Positions 14,801 to 29,800 of a stretch of DNA of 64,000 nt are shown here, in pieces (within the stretch, counting starts at the first letter, position 1; each line of letters starts with the position of its first letter). This DNA comes from Aporrectodea caliginosa (Eukaryota; Annelida; Clitellata; Crassiclitellata; Lumbricidae): NCBI GenBank assembly GCA_020284085.1, contig JACEVL010006441.1, positions 1,964,501 to 2,028,500 of the forward strand, written 5' to 3'. The notes under the pieces were generated by a model, which had not been told where the DNA came from, did no database searches, and saw nothing but the letters and a program-made list of their open reading frames with translations. The position numbers were made by a program, and so were the translations under genes.

Positions 14801-17800
14801 AATGCACTTGTCATGATAAGAGAAGAGAACCAAAAAGTATAAAGCTGAATTTCTTGTCAGATTCATGAATCATATGAACTATCAACATGAATAATCACGA
14901 CAAAAAACACTTAGTTCAATACAACAACGTTAATTAATTGTCAGTACAGGAAGATACTGCATCTTACAATGACCTTTGAAGCTTTGGTATTTTTTAGCTC
15001 AAAGACAAATGCAGTGTCTTCTGGTATGCCAGAGAAGTGATAAACTTGTCACAGCCAGATGGCAATGCATTATACAATGACCTTTGAAGCTTTGGCATTT
15101 TTTTAGCTCAAAGACAAATGCAGTGTCTTCTGGTACGTCAATGAAGTGAAGTGGTCTAGTAAACAAGAAATTTAAAAATATGGAGAAGAGGAAAAAATAT
15201 GGAGAAGAGGAAAATCAGAGCAGAAGTCAGGTTTCCATTAGCCAAACTCAGAAGCCGCACTATTCATTAGAAAATGGCCGACCTGGACTTAGAAGAGTAG
15301 CAGACGTTGAGGATTCGCCAAGGCTGTTGATGGCCTTGCAAGTGTATTCGCCTTCATCTTCGTCTCGAAGGTTGAAAATTGTAAGAGTAGTAATCCCTGA
15401 GTACTGGTCGTAAGTTGACTTGTAACTGCAGTTGGTTCACAATGAAAAATAATGGATTTCATTTAATTAAATTATTTATTTAAAAATAATTAAATTTTAG
15501 AAATTAAAAATGTTTTTAATAATAATAATAGTTAATCATACATAATATTATAATATTTACATATTATAATTCCAAAATAATATTTTCAGCAGGGGTGGAC
15601 TGGGCCGCCGGGACACCGGGAAGATTCCCGGTGGGCCGCCAGGACCGGTGATATAATAATTTAATCAATTTAGTACAGATGATACAGGTTTTTTACAAAA
15701 AATTGCGGCATCGGTTAACCGGTTTTTAGTTTCGGTTAACCGGTTTGTAAATTAACTGAAAAAGAGCAATGCATACTTACTTACCTACAGTGCTCCGTAC
15801 AGCCAGCGGCCGCCATGTTAGATAAGAATTTACATCTTCCATTCTACTTCCGGCGTCTTCCACTGAGTTTGTTTTGATAAAATTTCTTTTAAATTTGTTA
15901 GTTAGTAATAAGTAATATTAATTAAATAAGATATGTTACGGTTATGAGTGATATAAATCCGAAACGTAAATGTAAAGGTGGTGCGGAGAAAGTAAGAGAT
16001 AAGAAACTAAAGATTCTTGGTAAAGATGGAGCTAAATGCCGAAATCTAGTCGATTTATTTAAAGCCACTCCAATTCAAACTGAAGACACCAGCTCTCAAC
16101 AAACACCTTCTGCAAGTAAACAACCCGACAAATTTTGCAAAAAATGTCCTGTTTGCTGCTTTTCTGTACTACATAAATACAGTTTCTATGGGCAAGCATA
16201 CAAGCATCTCTTTAGTGCATATAAACTTTTATTGACTCTGTCGTCTACCCAAGTAGCTTGTGAGAGATCTTTCTCTAAATTGAAATACATTAAGAATCGC
16301 TTGCGAAGCTCATTGTCATCTACACACCTTGAAGCTTTTATGCTTATGTCAACAGAAACCGATGTTTTAAGTGAACTGAATAATGACACAATTATAGATC
16401 ATGTAGCCGAAATGGCACCCGGCTTAAAGAAGTTGCTAATACTATAAACAGCAATAATACCATCACAGTGAGTCCGAATAAATTGATTTATAACTTGAGT
16501 TGACGCATTCTTAATATTTTATATATAATTATAAATTATATATGCGATTTATCGTTTTTTGTTATTGCATAATGTAATTTGTAAAGTGACCCATGACTTT
16601 GGAGGTCACTGGCCCTCGGGTATGCATGAAAAAATGCACAAAGAAAATAAAAGTCATGAAGTTAGGGCCGCTTTTTGTTTTTTTCCCGGGCCGCTTGAAC
16701 TCCCCAGTCCACCCCTGATTTTCAGCCTTCCTACCACTCAAGGTCATTCCATTCAAGATGGGCATAACTAAGGACACATTTTATTGGTCATAGCTGAAGA
16801 ATGTTTTATAACCAATTAACCTCCAGTTCTACCAAAATTTATCATATCCAGTGAAAGGTAAAGAGAAGTCTAACTAAATTGAAAAACTGAGCTAGATAAG
16901 TACAGTGTGATGAAGCACTTTTCACTAGCAACACATTACAAAAACAATTAATACAGATACAAATAAGAACAGAAACACTATTTCATATAAAGAAACAATT
17001 TATTATAATGAAACTAAAACTATGGCATAATAACTTTGCATTCAAAAAGACTATAAATAAACATTTTTATCTAAGTAAAGTCAAACTTTCACTGGTCCTG
17101 TTCAAATTACAGTGCAGCTATACAGAAGGTCATAGAAATGTTCAGATAGTTTACCTACCACAATAAAAGCACTGCAGAAGTTTTTTGACTGGATTAGATA
17201 AGGCCATTCTGTATGTCAACAAATGCAATCTAAAGTTGATAAATCACAATTGGAACCTGAAAGTGATATGTTGCATTCTCATTATCAAGCTAACCGTTAT
17301 TTCATTTTATTGAGACCAATGTCTTAACAGAATCAGATGGGGTGTATAACTACCGTGCTTTGTCGACCAGTGGATGTCCACGCCTGGTCCACAGAATTTC
17401 TGGTGGAGGATATCCATCGACCTTACATTCAAAGTAGGCCGTGCCTCCGTGCTGCAGACGCTGGTTAATAAGCTGTTTCACGAACAACGGCGTGTGCTCA
17501 GGAGGAGGACGTGGAGACGGCACTTGCTTTGGAGCAGCTGAATGTACAAAATTTAATAAAATTCATTCATTTATTCATTCAGAAAATGATAATAGCGCCC
17601 CTTCAAGATTTCTGCTGAGACGCTCCCAACCTAACCCAGGCTAAAAAGGACAGACTTTAGGCTGTTGTAGAATGCACCAGAAGAATTCCTAGGTAGGAGT
17701 CACAATTCCAGTGCAGCCGTTCCAAATAGTGGGATCAATGACAGAAAACGTGCGACCCTGCATAATAGAGGTACGCACGGAGGGAACTAAAAGCTCACCA

Positions 17801-20800
17801 TATCTTCAGTCAATGAATATAAGAAAGAAAGGAAACTAGACAAAATTATTACTGTACAGGCTTTGTTTAGATAATATATATAAATTTTGAAGGAATAACA
17901 TAAAGTGTTCTACTGATATAAACGATATTCACAGTAGATAATAAAACATTTATGTGGCACAAATATTGAGAAAACAACATATTTTATTTATTTTTGTAAT
18001 AGTAATTCAATAGGAATTACAATTTAGCATCACATCAAGATAAGCTTTATGTCATATATCATTAAGAATAGAAATTTCATCAGTAAGCAAAACAAAGAAC
18101 AGAAAACCAGAAGTCACCAGTGGTGGTACTAAACACATTATGGAGCCATATTAACAGATTCCCATCCATAGTTGACAGATACCATCATGTTCAGTCAATG
18201 GACTAAGAGTTGCAGAGTAATGACAGGCTGTAGCATCCACTGCACATGATTTAATTTATTCATTTAATAAATTACTGCCAGAACTTGTACAAGCCCAAGT
18301 TTAGCCATCAGGATCTAAACCCTGTTCTTTGGCCATAGGCCAGTACATAAAAAACAGTGTAAACATTAAATAAAAAACACTGTTGGAGAAAACTTGCCTT
18401 CCACTGTAAGCTGCATCATGCTGGAGACAGGCAGGCTGTTGATTGTGACCGTGCACCTGTACTTGCCAGAGTCTTCAGGGAAAGCCTCGGCAATAACCAG
18501 CCTGCAAACCCCGAGACTGAAAGAAATCTCGTAATCGGGAGATGTGAAAATCTCGATCTCGTTTCGAAACCATTGCACTTTTTCTGGCACAGGATAAGCC
18601 GGAATAGTACATTCCAGAGTAACTCTCTGTCCCTCACGTGCACTCTGGTTGGCTAAAGGCTGAAATTCAAATAAAAATCATCTGTAAATATATACTTACA
18701 AGTGGTCAAAGGCCAAAAAGGTCAAAATATTTTTTGCGCAAAAATATGGTTAAGCATAACAACACCAACTCCATAACTGATTTTAGTTTCATATTTACTG
18801 ATAACTTAGCATCAACTAGCATGAATTTCAGTCCATAAGATATCAAAAATCTCTTCTAAACGATTATTCAACTATCAAGCAATGATTACATCGCATACTG
18901 ACTATTTTAAAAATTAGATCTTCATTTCAAAGGTTAACACTTGCACTTCAAAAGAATTTGGGAACAAAATAATCAAATGTACATTTACTTATGGTTAAGC
19001 ATAACAACACCAACTCCATAACTGATTTTAGTTTCATATTTACTGATAACTTAGCAAAAGCATTATTACAATCACGTTAAACATAACATAACATAACATA
19101 ACATAACATAACAAGGTTTATATTGGCTCAGAAGACTTTCATCTGTGTCAGAGCCACTCTCTCGAGCCTCATCCACTGCATCTTTAGTAAGTCGTTCAAT
19201 CGTGGTTTCATTGTGTTAGGTCAGGAGTCTCTCTTGAAGTAGAGCTATATAAATTTTCAATTCCCATTACCATTACCAATCATTACAGTTACCTGCTATA
19301 CAAGCTGAATGAGACAGATCAGCACTGTATGTTTTAAATGTAAATTGTTTACCTTTGAGAACTGCACTCTGCGTGGCGGTGAAGCTTCGCGACTTGATCC
19401 CGAAAATGCAGCCGGCCTTGGGTAACGTCCAACATCGAGAGAAGGACTTCGAGAGACAGGAGGCGACGGAGTTATCGACTCTTCTTTTGCTGACAGTGCT
19501 AATGACAATTTTAGAAAAGTCTTAAGTTAACAACCTACCAGCCATTTCTTATTATATAAATAATATTATATAAATTATATATAGATGATATGAAGCATAT
19601 ATACATAATTTATATCCATGTAATAAGGATGAAATTATTATACTTAACTTAGATGTAGCTTTAATATAATAATTTCATCCTCATTACTTTTATCATCATA
19701 GCATTAGTGTTCAAACATAAGTTTTCATTCTTTTACTGTCTAGAATTTCAATCAACATATGCTGGCATACTAGCGACAGCATTCTGACAAAGAAATATAA
19801 AAGATAAACTGAGAAATTCAAACTTGAAGGTAAAAACAGAACTATAAAAACTAGTTCAATCTAAGTAATCAAAAATAGTTTTACATGAAAGTTAATACTG
19901 GTAGTCAAAATCAAGTTGGCTGTTGCAAGTCAGATTATTACTATCTAATGGCCATTATGCAAAAAGTCCATATGAAAATTATAAGCACAACTTAAGTTCA
20001 CAAATATTATTATTATTATGAAGATTTTTAAAGGACAAGTTAATATACCTAAATACACTGGTTATACACAAATGCAACTTAAGTGAACAAACTACATGCC
20101 CCATTTACTGGTACATGTCAAATGTTTTGCACAAACCCTCGTTCCTAACATTACAGCACTTTATTAATGAAGCTCTAGTTTTACTTTTGACAAAACTATT
20201 TCCCACCTTCCACAATCAGTTCTGCAGTACACTGGGTTTGGCCAGCCTTGCTGTCAGCCTTGACGGAGAACTTGCCAGAATCTTCGTAGAACACTTCGGG
20301 TATGTAGAGCGTATGCAGATTTCCCTCCTGCAGGATTTCAAAGTCAGGAGAACTGACGATCTTTGAGCCTTCACGATACCACGTCACCTCAGGGGGTGGC
20401 TTCCCAGACACCCTGACCGTGAAGCGAACTGCATCACCCTCCTTCACTTCCTTCGTCTGGAGTCGCTCAACGAACTGTGGCGGAATCATGGAAGCTAAAT
20501 ACAAGACGACACAAAGAAATGTTTAGGAAATCCAACATCATCAATAAAATATCAGAACAAAACTGCTTACCATAGGTTTCTTAATGTTCCATATGCAATT
20601 AATATAATGTATATATATATAATATATAATATATATGTATATAATATACATATAATTATACAAAATGACGTAGGTGTGCAGTGCCTCTATGAGGTCCCAA
20701 AGGCACTATATAAACAGCTAGATAGATTCATACGTACATACATAAATACGTTAATACATATATACACACACACACATACATACTTTTGGATATAACACAC

Positions 20801-23800
20801 GAAGAAATATGCAGACTCTTGAATAGAAAGCCAGGTAACATCGATAAACAAATAAATAACATTGTCCACTTCTTCTTGTTTGGATTGGTCAGTAAGTCTA
20901 GCTAAATCTTACCAAAGTTATTCTCAGATTGTTCAACCCTTTCTAATTCAGGCTTCTGACCAAAACCATCAAGTCCTTAACAGACACAATGGCTATCACT
21001 CCCTCAACTGGTGATCAGTGCAAATCAGAAATGCACTTCTACACACGGCCGTTACTAAGTGTAATTCATTAAAGCATTTGCAGCATACAAAAGAAGTTGA
21101 AAACCAGATCCAGCTAATCGAAAGCTTCAACCACTAATCCACAAGCCGTAAAACTCCGCAAAGCCATCAAAATAAAAGCCCAAGTCAAACCGGATCATTC
21201 AGCATCATTGCACTGTTCGTGCAGCATAGATTGGTGGTCTAAAAAGCGCCTCTGACTAACCCACACAGCAACCTGCAGGAAGTTAAGCTGCCACTATGGC
21301 TGCATTGCATACACAGTACAATTGCAAGCACACACCCACCCTCACAACATTCGGAACCGTTCTGATAAACGGATGTGGTATATTTAGAGAACTCCAGGAA
21401 ACAAAGAAGCAATATGGTTTCAAACACTGCCCGAGTCTTAGGTATATCCTTCAACACGAAGGCTGGCTAGAAAAGTATAATATCGCAGACTTTAGAAATC
21501 CAGAGTTAAGTGAGTGCACAGTACAGGAACTTGTAATCAGCACTACGCAGTACCACTGGCAGTACCACTGGCAGACCGAGAAAACCAAACCGGCTGGCAG
21601 AACAGACTATAAGTCTGAGAACTTCGTCTGAACCTATAAGATTTGCACGATAAACAAACTGCAGCCATCAGGACCTGCCTGGCCGAACGTTCTAGCTTAT
21701 CTTGTAACACAGAAATAGCTCCATGTAGTCTGTTAAGGAGAGCTAGACATCCCCTCTAAGTTGTAAAAAGTAGGCAAATCGATAAAACAGGGTTCTATAG
21801 ATATCAAGAACAGCCTTGTAAGCATCAGACTGCTTGCCCAAGCTTTCTCCAAAGATAAGAAGAAAGCCATATGCAATGCAAAATGTGGCCATGCAGCATA
21901 ATGTAGACTAGTACAGCACGGCTAAAAAGGAGTCTTAAGGTGAGAAAAACATAGGACAGAAGGTCGTGGGAAAGAGGCAAAGCTCCAGAGGGAAGCCATT
22001 CCAGGTCGAAGGGCCCACCATTGAGAAAGCGTGGTTCTGCCTATTGGAGGTACGGGCAAAAGGGACAAGGAGGAGACCCTGTTATTCACTTTATTTCTGC
22101 CTTCCAGGGATTTGAACCTCAACTTCAAAGTTGACAGTCCAACTTGCTAACCATTGTACCACCATCAGATCGTAACTATGCAAAGTTTTCTGGCAACAAG
22201 TGACACTGAATGTGTTGCCACACCAGACAGACAATGTCTATGAGCTTCCAAAACTCTGATATCAGTTGTTACCAAATATAGCTTTTAACAGCGTATCAGG
22301 CATAATCTCAAGGAAACACTTTTAAAAGCCAAGCAAGCCACTGGTTTTAAAAACAACACTTAATGGAGCAAATAAAATTCTGTCACTTGCATAAAGCAAC
22401 ACCTACATAAATTTTCAGCTCACTTATAGTGTCTGAAACCTAGATTCTGTGACGGAAATGGATAGAAGTTTCTATCAGAGGCCTGTTCTGTTCTATTCTA
22501 TTCTATTCTATTCTATTCTATTTAGACTTATAAAGCACCTCTTACAGTGCAACCTAATCAGAGGCGTTCCCAGTGCGAAGAACCCCTTGAAAAAAGAAAA
22601 TCTTAAGAGAACGGGCAGAAACAGTAGTGCCCCCAGATAAGATCTCAGCACAAGTTATAGCAGGAAGTTTATTGTTTGTACAGGACATTTTTCAACGGAA
22701 ATCGGCAACCACGCCCTTGCCAATGACAAGGGAATTTTTGTATCCCTGGCAGCAGAAATGAGTTGCAATACTCAGCCAATATTAAAGAAAGAAAGAGACA
22801 TAAAGTAACTATTAAACCTAAAAGATGTAATTAATTCCTTATAAAAAACAAAAGCTCGTTACGGAACTAAATGAATGTCTATGTTTTGAGGAAACATGGA
22901 ACAAAGGATGGAATGTGTGGTCAGATAAGGTTTTTAGAAATATCACATGTATATGGATATGGGCGGTTCCAACTTACTTATTCACATTTCACACAGACAG
23001 TAAGTAAGTATATCCTGGATGGATGGATGGATGGATGGATGGATGGATGGATGGATGGATGGATGGATGGATTGATGGATGGATGGATAGAAGGATGGAT
23101 GGATGGATGGATGGATGGAATAATGCTAGCTCATACTTTTGCCACTTAGGAAGCTTATTCAAATCTGGTAGTAAATAATCAGAAGAGTGGTTACTAGTAA
23201 ACGTAGCAAGATAAGAAGCTAATAGCTCACAATAAATCAATTTCTTGCAATGGTATTTATCGTCTGGCTACTGGGAAAATCTGCAAAGCACAGCATGGAG
23301 AAATCGGTTCCAGAGTGCATGATAATTCACTCTGTGCTTTGCCTTTGAAAGAATTCAACAGGTATTCAAAATATTCAACGTTCAATGAATCTCATGTAAT
23401 TAACTTCACACACAAAATGCACATTATCACAAAACACAGCAATACAAACACAACAATACAAACACAACAATACAAATACAACAATACAGTAAAACAATTA
23501 ATCAGATACAGGTATAAGTTCACGCAGTATACAATGCAAAGGCCTCTCAACACAACTGATTTGATAAATTTTACATTTGTTCTTACGTCAGTTGTGTTTT
23601 TTAGATCTGGAGTGACTGACTTTCAGGCACACTGCTCTGATGCATTATCACATTAAAATCAACCGCCTTTTGTGCTGGCTTCGAATATGATATATGGTTC
23701 AGTGCTCCCAATAAAATCACACATGGCTATCAGTAATGATTTAGTCATTCAGATAGTAAAACATTCATGAAACCACTTGTAAAACCTTGCATTCACCCTA

Positions 23801-26800
23801 CAACGTGCTTAAAATCAGTCGCAATGCCTGTGGTAGGTCGTTTAATGGCACCACTCTAAACGTCTTAATACAAATGACTCCAGATAAAGATAAAAAATAC
23901 TAACCTTTGACGATTAGTTCAGCAGTGCTCTGAACTTGTCCACCCTTGTTCTGTGCCTGGCAGACGTATTTACCAGAGTCTTCATCAAACACCTCCGGAA
24001 TCGTCAGCTGAACGCGGCCATTTCTGTAAGTAATTTCAAAGTCTGCACTCTGTGTAAGTAGCTTGCCTTCTTTGTACCACTTGATGCTCGGCTCCGGCTT
24101 TCCTTGAACGTATCCCTCAAAAGTGACGCGAGTTCCTTCCTCGGCCGCTAGGTTCTTCAACGGTTGAATGAACTCTGGCGGCACGGGCAGCTCGATCGTC
24201 ATTTCAACCGGCTGGAACGGTGGTGCTCTCTGCGGAGTCACAAGTTCCTCTCGGTACACAGGTGGTGGCACTGGAGCAGGCTGCACCTTTGGAACAAATG
24301 GAGCTGGCGCATGCACCTTTGAGACTACCGGTGGTGGTGATGGTCTCACTACCGGTTTCTGTTGTGGCACGGTTATCTGCTCACGATAGGTTGGCGAAGG
24401 AGTAGGTGGATGCACCACCTTTGGCGCTTCCACTGGAGGTGGAGCAGGTTTTGGTTGTGGCGGTGGTACGTAAACCGGCTTCGGAGGAGCGGGTGCTGCA
24501 ACTGGTACTGCCCGGATAGGGACCACTGGAGGAGGTCCAAATCCAGCCGGTTGATACTTGGCCTGAGGCGTTTCTGGAGGAGACTCATCCCTTGGCAGAA
24601 TCTGTGATTCATCCACAACTACCAGCAGGGCAGAGCACGTCGCCTTGCCGGCAGCATTCTCGGCCGCGATCGAAAATCGTCCAGCATCTTCGTCAAACAC
24701 CTCTGGGATGTGAAGAATGTGCTTTTCACCCCGTGACGAAATCTGATAATCGGGCGAAACAATCGGCTCATTGTTGAAGAGCCATCGAACCTACAACGAC
24801 ATTCAGAACAGAACCAATAAAGCACTCTGCCCATGAATTTTCTTCACATTTGTTTTAAAATATTGACTAACTCCATGCATCGGTCAACCACTGGTGACTC
24901 TTCTAGACTTCTGTGCACTGTTTAGCTTACTCATGATATTTCTGTGGTTGAGGATTAAAATCCTTACTCGGGCAGAAATTCGGTTCGCGATTTCTGCTTC
25001 ACCTGTGTCCCCAGCCAACTCAGCTATAATGAGCACCATGACTGTACACGGTTGATGGGAAGATGAAATGGCAAGAGAGCCGACTGCCCACCCGCCCTCA
25101 TATGCCGAGGCTAAGAAAATAGTCACCAACACCTCATACCCATGGCTGCCTCAGGACAAGCTTAAGGGACTGCTCTTCTTCTTCTTCGACGACGAGCTAG
25201 CACAGAAAGCGCTTCGATTATATTAGAGTGGCACTATGTAAATTACTTTGTTCCTTCATTCATTCATTTCAAGAATTTATAGAGCGCCCCTTGAAGGAAC
25301 CTACTCATTTTCGCATTGTTATATAAGTTGTAGCACCACTCCTAGAGAGAAACCGCCAAGAGACCCAAGTTGCTGTACCCAGCTGCTAGATAAATATTTA
25401 CAGCACTGACATAACAGATAATTGATGAATGATAGCAACCTGTGGCTTTGGGTGACCCGAAACTGTGACTTCCATGGTACACGACTCTCCTGGTCGTACT
25501 CGCATATCTCGAAAGATTCTGGTAAATTCTGGAGGAACATGGCCAGCGATGACTGTCCTCTGGGAGCTGTGCGACGCTTCAACAAGCCTCGTCTTCATCA
25601 TGTGCTTGTCACCTCCCTGTTTTACAATCAGTGAGGCGTAACACTTGGCTGTTCCGGCTGCGTTGGTGGCCTTTACCATGTAGTTTCCAGCATCTTCCTT
25701 GAACGTTTCAGGAATTGTCAGGCTGTGCAGTTCTCTCTCAGATGATAACTACACAACAAAAATGATTCCTCTATTGTAAAAGCAATAATAATAATCACAA
25801 TTAAATTTATTATTATTGTATATCAAATAGAAAAGATGACCTGGCATTTTGAAGTGGGCCACAAAGAAGGTTCTGATGTACTTTGCAGTTCATAACTCTT
25901 CACTACGGTACTATATACATAATTACTAATTAGGCAACTAATGTATTAATTTAAATAATCTATTAAAATAAAACTACTACTAGTAATGCAATTTTACAAA
26001 TTATTGTTAATACTGTGAATATAAAACATTAAATTATGTCATAACAGTCGAGAATCTAAGTTAAGCTATAAGAAAAACAAGCAGCTTCGCAAAAATAAAT
26101 ACGTGTGAAAAGAAATTCAGAATGAACATCAACGTACAAGGAAGTCTGCCGTCGACAGGATTTGATTGCGACCTCGGTACCATTTAATGATGGGAGTCGG
26201 GTGACCGATTACTCGACAGTCAAATCTCACCAACTCCCCTTCGACTCCTTCAATGTCTTTCAGCAGCTGCGTAAATTTAGGAGGAACTACATCTCCTGGA
26301 AGAGATGTAGAGGCATCACTCTGTTCACTGAGAGCTATAAAAACAAACATGACCGATTGTGGACCACAAAGTCTTTGTTATAATCATAGCTTCAGAATTT
26401 CTTATGCCTCACAGTACTGCTAATAACTCAATTTACTTCCAAGTGTTTTAAATAAATTCTCTGTTAATTGCCAAATGCACAATTATCTAAACAGCACAAC
26501 TAAGCCACTTTCAATACTTACCACAAAAATTAAATGTCTGGCGTCCCTCCCGTAGTGGGACTTAGGGGAGGTACTCATTTCCTTTTTTTCACAGGCCCCT
26601 GAGCTGACACAGGATGAATCCCATGGTCCTGGACATGGGGTGAGAACCTGCTCTTTCTTGCCACCTTGCATTTGCACCAAATTATAACGGTTTCTCTCAA
26701 CTAATTGAGAATTGTTATCTGAAAACCAACTTTTACTCTTAGAACTGAGATCAGGGTTAGGGTTAGGGCTATGGTTTATAAAGCACCCTAGAAGTAGATT

Positions 26801-29800
26801 GCTTTTGAAGATGCCATATAAATAATTGTTGATGATAGAGGCGTGTGTGCACAGGTAACTTGCTCAGGGTCATTACATGGAATCGAACCCAAAATCGCAT
26901 CACCATTAACCAAGCATGTTACCGATAGACCACCATGTCACAGCACAATTGCTAAGAAACAAGTAAAGCATAAAATACATTATAGAACAAATAATTATTC
27001 ATATAACCTAGACAGAAGTCACATTCATTAGGCTAACAGAATGCTTGCACTGTTCCACTTGAGGCAATCTATCGACCCCGGGAATACCAGAATATTTCTT
27101 TTATCAAAAACCAGCTGCTGCATTGATAGTCTGGTACAGTCATGCCTTGAATACTAGACCCTGTACAGTATGATATGCAGAAAAACGACACAAGAAGTAC
27201 ACAGATAACATGGCAACTCATCAGAAATAGAAACTCACGCTCCACTATCAGGCGACAGGAAGTCTCGGCGGAACCTTGCGAATTCTTGGCAACACACTTG
27301 TAATCTCCGGAATCTTCTAGGTAGACCTCACGAATTATGAGCGAACCCCTCTCTCCATCAAAGGTCAATTCAAAGTCTTTGACATCCTTCAAAATCTTGT
27401 CATTATGGTACCAGACAACCTAAGCAAAATATAAAAAGAAGAATTTTAAGCTTTCTCATTTAAAGAAAAACAAGCATACTTAACAGAACACTGAAATAAG
27501 AAGTTATTAACTAAAATAACACAAGAGTAGAATGTTTAATGCTTGTACCACCTAGCCAGAAATACAATATTCGTTTAATGACCAATCAAGGGTGTTAATT
27601 ATGAGGCTGTAAATGAAGAGCTTAGGACTGTAGCTTTTTGTGCTACTTAGTCATTATTGTTAGGGATCTATACAATATTGAATTCATTGTCTGATTAATT
27701 TGTTAAAGGCCTCTAATATCTGTAGCCATCCATGTCTGAAGGTTAATTGCTGAAGTTAGTCGCTATTAATTAAAGTGCTTGCTAAATGGTTGCCAAATAA
27801 TTTATTGCGACAATACATTTAAAACAAGCATATAACTAAATTTAGCAGAAGAATCTTTAAAACTGACTATTATACACCCCATCAAAGGTATTACAGGTAG
27901 ATATATACATTTATTTTTCTGTGAAAGAATTGGACTTCAAGTCTAAGGCAGTTTGGGGCCAAGGGGGCAAGTGCATCACAAGACTTGCCACTAGTTCCCA
28001 TAGTGCAGCGTCAGCCCCTTAACAAGAAAGATTTCTTTGGGCTCTCACCTCTGGCTGTGGAAATCCTTGAACAACACAGCGGAGGTGAGCACGGCTGCCT
28101 TCCTGGACATCTTTGTTCTGTAGCGGCTGAACGAATACTGGTTTAGACGGACCTCTCCTCGGCAGTTCACCGTTTATGAACATGCCTTCAATGGAGAGCA
28201 GACATGAAGTCCTTGCCTCTCCACCAAGGTTCTTTGCAATGACCGTGTATGAACCTGCATCTTCGGGAAACAGTTCCTTGATGTTGAGCGCAGTGTAGTC
28301 TGGTTTCACAATAATCTGCATGACAACACAACAACATCAGTGCCTGTCCAAAGTCTGCACGAAGGAGGAGGGCGACGCTAATCATCTTTGTTATGACACA
28401 GTTTTGTTTAACAACAACTAACCAACCAAAACAGTCGAGAGGTGGCGATTAAAACCTATGAGTCATGCCAAATGCACAGATAAAAGTATTGGTAATTAAT
28501 TTAAATTTTTTGAAAACAGCAGATATTAATATAGCCAGAATGCTCAAAGATGTCAACTGTCTAGTACTACACTACAGTACAGTCATTGTTGCATAGTGCC
28601 AAACCATAATGTGGCCTTATGAATTAGGTAATGCTGTATGGCTGTACGTGACAATTGATGTGCCATGACAATAGAAAAGCTATACCATTGTATATTTTAT
28701 TGGTCACAGCACTTCCCAGAACAAACTACTAAGGGATGCTGCCTGCATGTGAAAGTGGGGCATGGTGGCCGATTGGTTAGAGTGCTTGGACTGTAACGCG
28801 GAGAGTATGGGTTCAAGCCTCGCCCGAGGCAGTTACTGTGTATGGACCTTGAGCAAGTCCTTCACTCGCAATTGCTCAGCGCCACCGTATCCATGGTTGT
28901 GTGCACTTTTGAACTTTGGAACGAGGGCACACTGTACAGTCAGATGAGTGTCCGAAAAGGTGCTATATAAATGTCCAGATATAAACAAAATGTAAAGTGC
29001 GTAAGTAAGTAAGTATATTCTTTATTGTACCAGTTGCATAGGTTAATCTACCTGATAGACTGCGCTGGGTAAGATTGGAACGTCGTTCCTCAGCCACTGT
29101 ATCTGCGGTGGTGGTTCACCTGTGAATCGACACTCCAACAGAACGCCCTTGCCCTCTGCCACTGATGTATCTTTGAGCAATTCTGTGAACTGTGGTTTTC
29201 TGACAGCTGCAAGCAACACGGAAACCATAAGTACAACATGCTCAGCCTCATGAAGTTCATACAGGTTACTAACTAACATTATTTATTGGTTTAATGAAAA
29301 TATTGCCACTCTTTTGCCATCTCACTTTTACTTAGCAGACTAGCAAAGCAAGAACAGTGATTCAGATAAGCAGGCTGCATTAATCCCAAATAGGTAACCT
29401 GGATCCGACATAATAAAAACATTTTATGATGTACACATAATTTATAAACACAAAAATTTATGCATTACTCAAAGCTGCGTTCAATGCAGAAGCTCAATCA
29501 CAAGTGCTGCCTCAAGCCAAAAGAGGAGAACTTTGCCCCACTACCTTTTGACTGAACTGGGCAAATCTCGCTGCTACTTCACTGTAATTGTTAGTTTATG
29601 CATTGTACCTTAATTAATTCTAATTGTTAGTTTTTGCATCGTATTGTATTCGAATACTTACTGATGACTTGAACGCGAGCAGAGGAAGCCGTCTCTCCTC
29701 CAGGATTGGACGCTTTGCAAGTGTACTGTGCACTGTGTTGTTCCTTGATCGTCTTTCGGATCTTCAGGCAGCAAGTCCCGTTGATCTTTGTCAGCACATA

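Noticed and set aside
24168..24607. Open frames on the plus strand opposite exon 30
   Set aside because: They are shadows of the GC-richer Pro codons of the exon; no independent coding signal.
26750..26770. Telomere-like GGGTTAGGGTTAGGG
   Set aside because: Only about three units, inside a dispersed repeat whose sister copy at 32901-33003 lacks them; not an interstitial telomere of note.
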